Assembly: GCF_001411555.2 (NCBI RefSeq)
Contig: NC_049911.1
Coordinates: forward strand, 36,035,340-36,099,339
Reading direction: 5' to 3'
Length of the DNA: 64,000 nt
Source: Juglans regia
Lineage: Eukaryota > Streptophyta > Magnoliopsida > Fagales > Juglandaceae
In this document: positions 35,701 to 46,900 of the stretch, piece after piece
Numbering within the stretch: position 1 is the stretch's first letter
How the letters are laid out: each line of letters starts with the position of its first letter
Made by a program: the position numbers and the translations under genes
Notes under the pieces: model-generated
The model's input: only the letters and a program-made list of their open reading frames with translations
What the model was told of the DNA's origin: nothing
Databases searched by the model: none

Positions 35701-37169
35701 AAAGCAAACTCGAGGGTCACTCTGAAAGAGTTACTGGCCTTGCATTCTCTAGTGCTTTGAATGTACTCATTTCTTCTGGTGCAGATGCTCAGGTTAGTAT
35801 TTGATATGTCGTGCTGTGCATATCTTGAATCAGTACCAGTACTTGAGACAAGGTTTATAGTTTTTTTCTCCTTTTGACCCCCCCAAAATTCTCTCCTTTG
35901 GTGCCTTGGGCTCGTGTTGCTCCTGATGATTGGTTTTCCAGTATGTGTACTGAGGGAGGAATGACAAGAAAACTAATGATCATCGCTAACTAAATCAGGG
36001 GAAAATGATTTTTTTACTGTCTCTGAATGTTTATGAAATCAACCCAACTCTAGTGGGAACTCCATGGATTACGAGGTCCATTCTTATGCAGGTCTGTGTG
36101 TGGAATGTGTCTTGGGAAAAACAAAAAGGCATATTCTTTCAGATGCCTGGTGGAAAATTGGCATCGCCATCAGACACCCATGTCCAGTTCCATCGGGATG
36201 AGAACCACTTCCTTGCCATGCACAAAACTCATCTTGGAATATATGAAGCAAGAGAATTAATCTGTGTTAAGCAGGTTGCTGCTCTGTTTCTCTCTCTCTC
36301 ATAAAATAAACAGGTCTTTGCTGCTTGTACACTGTGCTTTTAAGGAGACAAATAAAATGTCTGAATATATTTTTTTATTATTATATACAGTGGATTCCAG
36401 GAGAATTTTCTGCACCCATCTCCGATGCAACTTTCTCGTGTGATAGCCAGATGGTGTACGCCACCTTTGTGGATGGAAGTGTGGCCATTTTCGATGCTTC
36501 AAATCTTGAGCTGCGTTGTCGGATTAATCCTACCGCTTACCTTCCTTGTAATACAAGGTATTCTGCATACGTCATTAACCGATCTTTACTAACAGTGTCC
36601 CAAGGCATACCTTCGTTGCTACATGCTGGTTATATCCTGCTTATCGGTTCATGTATGCACAAGATTTTCCATGAAAACTTTATACTTAATCTATCTCCCA
36701 TGAAATAATGACCAGTAATATGTAGCCATTGCAAATGTTTCTCACCTAAAACACATTGCACTTTCCCCAGTGAGTGGCTGAACTTTCGTAATGATTTTTG
36801 GTTTGTTGTTATCACTAGCTTTAATTTGCTTGTTTTTCATTATATCTTATTTCTATATCTTTACCCCATATAGCTCTAACTTCTTTGTTTCAAGAGTAAT
36901 ACTTGAGCCTATGCTGATGATTAGCCCACAAAAACTTGAGACAGATCTCGACCAAAACATTTACAAATTCATCTATTTGGTGTTGCAGTCCCGATGTTTA
37001 CCCGATTGCTATTGCTGCGCATCCTCAAAAACCAACCCAGTTTGCCGTGGGTCTTACTGATGGCGGGGTTAACGTTTTTGAACCCCTGGAGGCTGGAGAT
37101 AACTGGGGCATGCGGCCATTGGTTGATAACGGACCAGCCACCGGCGTGCCTGTGGAATTCGAGAGTTGA
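29741..37169 (+). CDS. TPR: TOPLESS-related transcriptional corepressor (copy B)
   Basis: Second corepressor of the same family, divergent from copy A. Twenty-five exons join in frame to 1,077 residues: 29741-29820, 29907-30086, 30175-30288, 30374-30532, 30679-30808, 30959-31079, 31188-31258, 31345-31492, 31611-31720, 31809-31878, 31970-32043, 32128-32223, 32290-32385, 32488-32615, 32702-32936, 33074-33238, 33312-33374, 33582-33725, 34918-35028, 35140-35322, 35481-35609, 35697-35792, 36092-36274, 36391-36557, 36989-37169. LisH (MSTLIKELVLLILQFLEEE), CTLH (FEDMVLSGNWDEAERYLSGF) and the EAR-contact block RDNRYSTKIYFEIRKQ are present, then LNWQH and LFVDHVC, a linker with little similarity to TOPLESS, and WD40 repeats (TCGDDKTTKVWDVVTGTKQF, GHDAPVYSICPH, SASGGMISLFNMLTFK). 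It has one exon (33312-33374) with no counterpart in copy A; most other exon lengths are identical. No disabling change. Confidence 0.93.
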
Positions 37170-37304
37170 GAAAGTCCCCATCCTTGACTAAAGAAGCAAA
37201 AAAGTTGGGTGTTGTACATAGAAACAGCTGTGTGATCTGAGCAATGAGTATTTGTGGCTCTACATCTGAACTACAATAATTGCTCTCTAACGTTAAAGTA
37301 ATGG

Positions 37305-37520
37305 GCAGGGATAAGGTTACTACCTATTTACTATTTATTTAATATTTATAATGTATTTATTTTTTTAACATCTTTAATCATTAAGAAAAAATTAAAAAAA
37401 TATATAATTTTATTAACAGTTACTTTTTTAACATTAAGTAAAATTAAAAATTCGAAAAAAAATCAAATACAAAAAAAATAATAAATAGATAATAGAAAGA
37501 TAATAATCTTATCATTTTCC
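37305..37520. mobile_element. MITE-like AT-rich inverted repeat
   Basis: Left end ggataaggttactacctatt and right end aatagataatagaaagataa ... cttatcattttcc are imperfect complements, with AT-rich sequence between. It lies about 150 bp past the stop of TOPLESS-like copy B. Boundaries are approximate. Confidence 0.45.
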
Positions 37521-38370
37521 TAAAGTTATACGGGGGGTTGAGGTTTGACATCCGCCTGTACGAAACAAACATAATTTTCAAAGATGAACAGTTGTGTCTA
37601 ATGAGTTTTCCACACAATCATCCATCTCAACAGCACAAAATGGAAGTCCTTTCCCCTTGTGATAAACTCGTAAAATCAGGGCATAAATTGCAGGAATTCA
37701 AGGCATAGCATCAGACAAAACCTATCAGGCGAACAATCGGGTCATTAGAAGACAACCAACTGTTTTTTTTTTTTTACCACGAAATTATACAATACTCGTG
37801 ATGTAATAATACCACTGATTCCCACCAACATCACTATGTGCTCAATTTCTTAATCCAGTGAGCAAGCCAGTTGATCCAATGCGCTGTCTAACGTTTCTTG
37901 ACGATAATATTGGTGGGGGGGAAAAAACCCCGCTGTCCCGAAATCATCATCGTTGAGGTTAATAAGTCCATATCATAACCTGCCGCCCACAATTCCAGTC
38001 CAACCGTTATAATTTTATTACAAGCACGCCCTCATCATAATGTCATAATCTCATCATTTCTTTCATGGTCATAACCATAGCAAGTCACACATCATGTGTG
38101 CCACATGACATAATCCAGTTTGAGCTCGAGTAAAATTGCGAACTCAGCAACCAATAAAAAAGAAATATAAAAAAAAGAGGTTAACTCAATGTATCACGTG
38201 CAAAAAAAGATGATGAAACAGGTTCGCAGAATGATCTGTTATCTGCCTTAAGCATATAAACGGGGAACAATTGCTGGTTCTTGCACGTGATTGTGTTAAA
38301 TATTCAGGAAATTTAAAGAAAATTAAATTTATCAAATATTTTAATGGGAGAAATCAGCAACTCTTGAGCT
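37521..38370. other. Intergenic DNA between convergent TPR copy B and MEMO genes
   Basis: Nothing coding is recognised; it should contain the MEMO 3' UTR at its right end. No repeat with clear boundaries is seen. Confidence 0.45.
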
Positions 38371-41300
38371 TCAAGCATCCACCTTTGCTGCTGCAGATGC
38401 ATAGCTTACACTGCTATCCCTCATACTTTTGCATTGACTAGACTGCTCGTATCGGAGAAATTTGATCTTTATCTTTGTCGAGGAGTTCCTCAGCATCTGA
38501 TAAAATTTACAGATACATGAGAAAAAGGACACGATGCAGTAAAAGAAAAAATAGATACAGGTTTAAGTAGACTCAGATGCAACATGAAGATCGGGAAAAT
38601 ATTTAAATCTGCGGAACTACTTAACAAGATGGCCAATTCTTTCTGAATGCCAGGCATTTTAGCTTCTAGAAATGGCTCGAACCTTCCTTCAAGACATTTC
38701 GTGGCTGTTAAAAAAAACTTGGGCACTTACATGAAGAAAAACGCTAATGGGATGGCGTCCACAGATGGTGTTTTTGTATTCCAACAGATATCGTTTGAAT
38801 GCCTCTGGATCTCCTGTTTCTATTATATCCATGCCCATCGTGTCCAAGGCCTCAATAGATTTGTATATGGCCCCATGTTTCTTCTCATAGCGAGTGTAAT
38901 TGAACCTGACAATGGAATGGAAAAGTCATGTACAGATAGAATATCAAATTGCACCGATCAAGCAAGCTAAAGGGTATTGGCCCCAACTTCATGCACATAT
39001 TCAGTAATCCAAAACTAATATCTAAAAAACATCCATCTCCATTCTGTATTCTAGGAAAGATGGTCCGAATAATCTTGAGTAGTTCCATGAACAATTATTT
39101 GCGGGATTGGATTTTAGTTCCTTTTCCTTCCACTAGTGCAGCTTCCAGCTCTATGTATAGTAGTCGCTTTCGTTGCTTTAGTCACTTGACTCGGTGATCC
39201 AGAGTATCTACAGATTCAAATAAATAAATAATCCTTTTGCTCCAGCGAATTGCTTTTTCCCTTTCTTTATGTTAGTTCACAAACCAAGTTTAACATACCT
39301 CTAGGATCCGAATTAATTACTAAGGGCGTACATAACTAATGCACAACCTCATGTTGATGGTGTCAAGCACTTCCCATTCATCGTATACAAGCACATATAT
39401 GTGAATGCACATGCTTATGTGTATGTCCCAAAGTGACAATTAAAGAGAGTAACAAAATTAAAAACATTTTGCAAACTAACATCTTGGAGAAACTTGAACT
39501 TTCGTGTACATAAAAGGAACAAATAAGTTAGTGAATTTTTATAAAAGACATACCGAGAACCCCAATGACAAAAATCAGAGGACACGGAAAAAAAATTATT
39601 TGGATCATCCACATATTTGGCAAGCAAACGTCCATACATGGCTTCATTCTCAGCATTAAGAGCGCCAACCAAAATGGGTACAACTTTCACTTGGTGCCTG
39701 TTATGTATCATCAAAAGTAAGCTTCAACAAAGATAATTATAGAACTTGTATATATGAAGAAGCATACCCCTCAAATACTTTAGCGAGATATGGCAAGTGC
39801 ATTTCCATGCTATGTTCAGCCTCATCAATGCGAATATCCATCATTTCAAATTTTCCAGTAGCTTTTAGCTCCTCATTGACTGATAGACAAAAACAAATAT
39901 TAATTCATAATGCAAAATCATGAATGAATGACAATATATCGTAATGAAAAACTATGGTTTAAGCAAAAATGAACCAAGGAACTCAAAAATAGTCGTGTGT
40001 GGATCAACTCAACAACAAATAAAAACACATATTGTTCTCCATAGTTTTGATGCACGCATATTGAATGTTTTCTTAAAACTCATTATAACTCACAATTCTC
40101 AAAGAACACAATGAGTTACATATATCTAAAAATGAACATCACAATACCTTCCAAATCAATAGGTAGGTCTCCTATGGGAGTCTTGTAAACTGTGGCCATT
40201 GAAAGAGCACATTTTGAAGTGTAGTAGTGGTGAGATGGGCCAAGAAGGAACACCCGCAAACTGGAATTATAAGCATTTTGATATTAGCAACTAATAGGGC
40301 AGACAGCTATTTAATATCTCCAAATAATTAATCTTATTAGGTAAAATTATGGGCCATCCGGCTATTACACACGATCCCTCGTGCTGTGAAATTTCAAATT
40401 ACAGGTTCAACACAGGTGGAGAAAACCAGTTATATTGAGCTAAAGCAACAGGAGGAGATACAAAGAGAGGGAGGGAGCTGGAAGAAAACAGACATGTTTG
40501 TCGGATCTATGTTAGCAAATGCATAGGCTGCAGCACGACCTGAATATGAGTAACCTGCATGCCTGTGGGTCCAGTACCAGGAATCAATGGAAAACATTAC
40601 AGTTGTTTGTAACTTGAAGAAACAAGGCATTAGAGGTCCAAAATAACTTACGGAGCAATTACACCTCGGACATCAGGAGATTTGTCCACGCCAGATGCCG
40701 CCAGCCAGCCTTCAAGCTCTTCTGCTAATTTCTTAGCTGTAAAGGGAAAGAAATATCAGAAGCACTTTCCAAAAGATTACAAGGATGTTGGCCAGAATGT
40801 TGACAAGTGTATACAAAGTTCTTTAAACAAAGCATACACAAAATTTCCGGATAGCTTTAAGAAAATGTTTAATCTTCTGTAATGGTGAATGGATGCAGAA
40901 ACTATTCCTCTTAGTGTCACTACGACATCTACTAATCTATGTTTCCTCACGCAAATTCACAACAGTGGAAGAAATTCTGAACATGGTTGGCTTCTGCGTA
41001 TGAATCATCAAATCTCCACGCATGTGACTCATATAGTAAGAATATTAAATATATCACTACAATAAAGTGAGACTCTATATCTGAACTACTTTGAGAATAT
41101 GAAAATAATAAAGTATGGTGATGTTCAACTCTATTATAATCTTTTTTATAAATAAAGGATATAAATTTATTTAATCCTGATAGTTACCATGCATTTCAAG
41201 TTACAGTTTATGAAACAAAATATCAACTATTGTTACACTGAAGTAACCGAATTAACAAGTTACTATTACACAGCACTGCCTAACCTAACGGGCAACAAAC

Positions 41301-42090
41301 CAGTAATACGTAATGCTCTCTGGGTTTCTTCCAAGCACACATTAAAATTTTAATAGATCCGTTAAAATTCCATTTCAAAAAAGGAAAGTTAAAAACAATT
41401 GGGATTTTATTGTTTAAACTTGTCACGGTTACTAACTCATTATCTGGCGCGTAAAGAATGAAAACTGCGAGAAGAAACTTCATCCTCAATTCTGCAAGAG
41501 TTTTTATGAAAGCTTTTCATTTGCTTCTCTTCCATGATTTTTTTTTTTTTTAACTTTTCTTTTACCTATCAAAAAAAGAAATTACTCATATTTTCATCAA
41601 CCAATTTGTTTGGATCATAAAGCGGGTTTTGAACCAGAAGCACAACTTTTTACAAACCCTTAATGGTAAACTAAAAACTCTTTCAACCAAATTATAAATT
41701 TTCAATCTTTTCATGCTATCTGATAAGGCACTCAACTCTACTACTCCAACGGACATTTATCTTACTGGAGGTGAAACCAAAAAAAGAAAAATTATTTTCA
41801 ATTAATTTTCCAGAAAACCATCCAAAATTCGATAGCATCACACAACACCCCAAAACCCAGCAGCCTTTTAAATTCAGATAGCTAAAATACATCAACAAGA
41901 CCATCAGAGTAAAATCGAAACTCGAAGACCTTAATGCATGCAACCAGAATTTCGTGAAGCCATACCTTTTTAATTAAAAAAAAAAAACAAAAAGTTTTTT
42001 CGTTTTCCCAGAGACTGAACAGATGAGTATAGACTTACGATTGTCAGTGTACCAGGAACCGGCATGGGATGCTCTTCTGGTTTTCTCCAT
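38371..42090 (-). CDS. MEMO1: MEMO1-family protein
   Basis: Homologue of animal MEMO1, related in fold to extradiol dioxygenases; human MEMO1 binds copper, and the plant role is poorly known. Exons 42039-42090, 40652-40736, 40494-40562, 40148-40260, 39768-39879, 39554-39697, 38731-38905 and 38371-38496 join in frame to 291 residues, the normal family length. The start [17 protein letters not shown] is typical. Presumed metal-site residues are kept: H47 in [11 protein letters not shown]79/H80 in LGPSHHYY, the His of DFCHWGSRF, and the Cys of [10 protein letters not shown]. Other landmarks are [14 protein letters not shown] and [10 protein letters not shown]. The gene is convergent with TOPLESS-like copy B. 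Confidence 0.93.
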
Positions 42091-42180
42091 GTTCACAATT
42101 TTAACAGCAGAAGGGGAAGAAGATGATGTATAATTTGGGATCAGATAGAAGACCCTAAATTATTTTATATATGAATGATC

Positions 42181-42228
42181 AACTCTCTTTTTTCACTTTA
42201 TAAAAAAAAAAAAACTCTCTTTTTTCAC
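42181..42228 (+). mobile_element. Tail-only retro-insertion with 16-bp duplication, upstream of MEMO
   Basis: aactctcttttttcac is at 42181-42196 and again perfectly at 42213-42228. The 16-bp insert is tttataaaaaaaaaaa; with the preceding ac it reads ACTTTATAAAA, close to the LINE tail signature. It lies about 90-140 bp upstream of the MEMO start codon, so within its promoter or leader. Confidence 0.65.
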
Positions 42229-42385
42229 GAATATAAATAACTAAATAAATAATTGAGTGCTCCGGAAGAGTGAGAACTGAGAAGTAACCAAGGGGGACAA
42301 GAAGTCCGTTTTTATTCTAATTCGAGTTGAGCAAGTATGAAGTAACCCTCTTTTCGGGTTTTATCGTCCGCGATTAGCTCCCAGG

Positions 42386-42583
42386 ATTTAGATTTGATGA
42401 TGATCTTAATTTATATAATCTTATCTCATCTTAATATTATAATAAATAATTTAATTTTTTTAATTTTATAAATAATAATAATATTAAAAATTAATATTTT
42501 AATAATACCTTATTTAATTTTTAACTTTTATCTTAATTCATCTCATCTCAATTTACTATCTAAACGAAATCTAAGATAGACAC
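42386..42583. mobile_element. Fagales-type MITE (TTTAGAT / GAGATGAG family)
   Basis: Starts near tttagatttgatgatgatc and ends near ctcatctcaatttactatct followed by aaacgaaatc. It has an AT-rich core with attaaaaattaatattttaa. End motifs and core composition match a MITE type I recall as abundant in Fagales. Confidence 0.55.
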
Positions 42584-42744
42584 TGAACGCATGTGAAGCT
42601 ATCTGCATCCTTCTATAGATTTTATTCTCAAATCAATTTATAGATATCACTTAAATAATAAAATTTTATTTATAAAATTTAAATTTTAAAATATATCTTT
42701 CAAATTAAATCATATCGCGTAAATAATTTGTATAAAAATTTTAG

Positions 42745-42960
42745 GCCTGATTTCGTCAGCTCATCTCATTTCATGTAATTATTATAACTAATTATTATAA
42801 CTTTCACACAAAATATACAAATAATTTAATTTTTTTAAATTTTAAAATAAAAATAATATTAAAAAAATAATATTTTATTTAATTTTTAATTTTTATTTAA
42901 ATAGTACTCAAATCTAGTAAAACTGCACTTATTTTATCGTTAAACGGCTACTGTATGAGT
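42745..42960. mobile_element. Fagales-type MITE (second copy, related family)
   Basis: Begins cctgatttcgtcagctcatc then tcatttcatg, with aataatattaaaaaaataat in the core. The motif order resembles a MITE consensus I recall from Fagales (CATCTCATC, CACACAAAATAT, AACTTTC). The right end is worn and only approximate. Confidence 0.5.
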
Positions 42961-43999
42961 TGATAATTGCGTGAAAGATTTGAGTTGCTCAACACATAAG
43001 CTCGAGAACATCTCATCTCTATACAAATTTGTATGTCTATATGTCATTATTTTTCTTTTCTTCCAACAAATAAAATAAGATTCTAAAATTCCGTGTCAAT
43101 TACGTTTCAGAAACAGCAGCAGGGGCACCACGCAGCTACATTGATCTATACCTCTAGGCTGTAAATTTTAACTTTAGAGTTTTCAACGTATCCGATCTTA
43201 ATTAATATAATCCAACCACAGAATATTGGCCCCTGATATGTATCGAATAAGTGGTGTTTTTTAAGGGAACGGAATTTCTCAATTAGATTTTCCTTTTTCT
43301 GCCTGAATGATTGGATTTGTTTATTTATATATAAGGGTAGATTTTGGTTTAGGAAATGTGGTGATATGTTATTGGTAAATGAAGAAGATAAAAACAAGAG
43401 ATGCAAGTAGAAAGAACAAAGATTATCTATCAGTCAATAATGGACTTCACCATTTATGTTACTCTCCCCATTGGAGGGTGTTGCGTCTTGATAAAAGTTA
43501 ATTCAGTTGACGAACAAACAAACAGGAAAAAAAATGGAGCAAAAACATAAATAGGCAACAAAAGCTGAAATGCATAACCTCATCCTACATTCGATTCGAA
43601 CAATTCTTATTGAAAAAGTTCGGTCTCGCCCTTTCGTTGCAATACAAGGAGTTATATCATTTTTAACAAAAAAAAAAAGACTATGTACTTTGTGATACAA
43701 AATGTAGCATACTTCCATTGTTAGAGTTCATAGTCTGATCCAAACAATTCCTAAGAATTTAGTCACCTCCTACCTGTTTTGATTTGCAACAAACTCGAGC
43801 CTTCCAGCTATCAGAAAGCATCCTTCAAAGCTCACCCAGGTAGATATTGAGTTGACGACTGTCAACACTAATAATATAAATCATCTATTTACAACACGTG
43901 ATCCTTCAAGCTATCAGAAGGATTATTGACTATTGATTAAACTGCACCCAAACACAGCATGCATGCATGCATCAAGAAAGAACCTGAGAAGGGGAGCAA
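42961..43999. other. Intergenic DNA between MEMO and MICU
   Basis: Contains a short (GCAT)n run near 43959-43972 and otherwise no feature that I can support. The MICU 3' UTR lies at the right end. Confidence 0.45.
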
Positions 44000-46900
44000 T
44001 TATTTGCACTGTTCTGGCAACAAGAAAAAAAAGCCCGGAATTCCTTCTGCCACGCGTTGAGCTATATCCCTTTCCCTATTGCACAAAACTCTTACAAACT
44101 CATCGTAGCTTAAACTTCCATCACTGTTTGTGTCAAACACTTGGAAAATGATTTCAACCACATTATCAGAGAGGGGTACATCGCACACCTGATATTGCAT
44201 AAATAATGCCATTAAAGTAAAATAAAGCCAGAAGGAAACAAGAAATAAGGCTATTGAACAAAAATTACTGCAGAAAATCTGAACCAAAGCAGTACATACA
44301 TTTAGCAGTAAGGATTAAAAACAATGCGAGATTGTAGGAAATTTTTCTGTGCATTCTGCAAATTTTAGTTTTCTATGGCTCTTACTGAATTGTCCAAATA
44401 TCCTAAGACCACATGATAAAAAAGAAAAATGATGGGTTCAATATGTGCAATCTGGACACCTTTCTTTCATGCATTTTTTGAAAATTCCATGAGCAGGTGT
44501 CGCGGGCTTAAGCCAAAAGTTAAGCACCCACAGTTATTAAAAAGTCCCCCAACCCTTTTTATTGGAGCATCTCAGCCTGATAATTTAATAAAATGGACTT
44601 CCACGATGATATCCAACAGTAGGAGCTCATCATGCACAATCGTATTGGGTGTTGTACATAATGAGGTAGTAATTAACAGCAAGCACTGTGCTACTCATTT
44701 TAAGCAAGGTTTTCATGACTACTGATGCAGAGGCCTTCCTACAAAATGAACTCAAAAGAAAAGTCACAAAATAGAGCCACAAAAGAAGAATTAAATCAAC
44801 AAGGACAAGTATAGTACATGTGAGGCAGCTCGTTGAAAGTCATTTCTTCTTAACAGGCCATTCACTTCTCCAAAAGTGAAAAGGGCCAAAGAAAATGGCT
44901 TCAGTTTTTGGCGTAGCTCTGCAAAATTTTTGAACTCCTCAAAAGTAATGCGTGCATCCCTAAGTTGGGAAACATTGTTCAATTCATCAACCCGATCAAG
45001 CAACCTGCCTATATGACTCAAGTCGGCAGAAGCAACCATGGACAATGCAAAATCCTTAGCTGATATAGTTCCCCGTAATTTGTAGTCATAATGAGCAAAC
45101 TCCAATCTCAGAATCTGCAAAATAAATTTTATCTTCATACAGACGACTTGAAGGCAGCATTTAGAGAAAATATAAAAAAATCTACAGAAAATCAAAACAA
45201 TGATATTGATTGTGGTAACTTAAAAACAGGAAATCTCAAGAGCGACACACATGTGCAACCTACTTATACGTTCCCAAGATTGCCCCAAATAAAATGAGAA
45301 AGACAACTTGATTGAAAATAATATCAATATCCTATTCACCTCTGACATCAACATGATGTCAACTACTACTTAAGTTGACATCAAACTATTCTTTTAGAGA
45401 GGAGAAGAGTAAAATGCACACTTAGATTTTCCAGGTTTTATGCCTTCCCAACAATCACTTACAAATCACACTTGCAAAGTTTAAAATTGATTTTTTTTTT
45501 TTTATAAGTAAGAAAAGCTTTATTTAATGAAACTAGGCAAAGTCCATGCACACAGGAAGTATACAAAAGAAGCACCTAATTACATTCTAGAAACTAGAAA
45601 AGAAAACAAAAACTCATGAGCATTTCCTCCCTTGAAGACAATAGCTGAGAACCACTACAGCAAAGTAGACACAAACAATTTCCAAATATCCTCAACAGTT
45701 CACTCTTTGTCGTTGAAACGCTACTCATTCCTTTCTATCCATAAACACCACATAATACACAAATAAATCATCCTCCACGCCGCTGCCAACTGAGAGCTTC
45801 TGTGCCGCCTATTCCAGCATGCTAGTAAATCCACCACTCTCATTGGCATAACCCAACTCAACCCAGCTCTACAAAGAACCCCAACCCATAACTCCCTAGC
45901 CACCTCACAATGTAAGAGTAAATGATCAATCAATTCATCATTTTTCTTACACATGAAACACCACTCCACAACAACCATGCCATGTTTCCTCAAATTGTCA
46001 ATCATCAAAATCTTCCTAAATGCAGTTGGCCAAGTGAAAAAAGCAACTTTAGACGGCACAAATGCCCTCCAAATACACTTCCACGGAAAAGGGAATTGCT
46101 GCTGGCCATGCAACACCTTATAATAAGATTTAACAGAAAATTTTTTGCTCCCCGTGTGTTTCCACAACGTTCGATCCCTCGCATTTCCTCCTAAGTTCAA
46201 GAATACAAGAAACTGAAAAAATCTGCAATCTCATTAAGTTCTCAATATTGTACATTTCTGATGAAAGTAACATTCCACTGCACAAACCCATTAGCACGGC
46301 TCAACATTTATGAAACAGCGGCTTGATGATTTCCAGCCAAGCTGAAAACAACCGGGAAGATAGAATGAAGGGCTCTCTCACCACGCCATTCTTCAAACCA
46401 AAAAAGAATTCCTGCACCCTTTCCATCCTCAAACTTGGTATGTTTTACAAAACTGTCCCACCCCTTTCTAATATATTTCCATAAACACATACCATAAGAT
46501 CCCTTACCCTCCTTAGAGCACCATCCCCCCCAATCACCTCCATACTTTCGATCAAAACCTCTCTCCACAATGAGTCTCATTCCATTGGCCATAGCCACTT
46601 CCCTAACAGTGCCTTATTAAATTTGTTTTTGATAAGTAACAGTGCCTTATTAAAATTACTCAAATTTCGCACCCCCATACCTCCATTCGCAATCAGGCAG
46701 CACACCCTATGCCAACTCACAAGGTGGAATTTATTCTCCTCTCTCATGCCACCCCATAAGAATGCTCTAAACAACTTCTCAATCCGGTTTGCCACTCCAA
46801 CCGGTAAAGGGAATAAAGAAAGATAATAAGTAGGAAGGTTGGAAATGGTGCTTTTGATGAGGGTTAGTCTTCCCCCTTTTGATAAATATAGACGCTTCCA

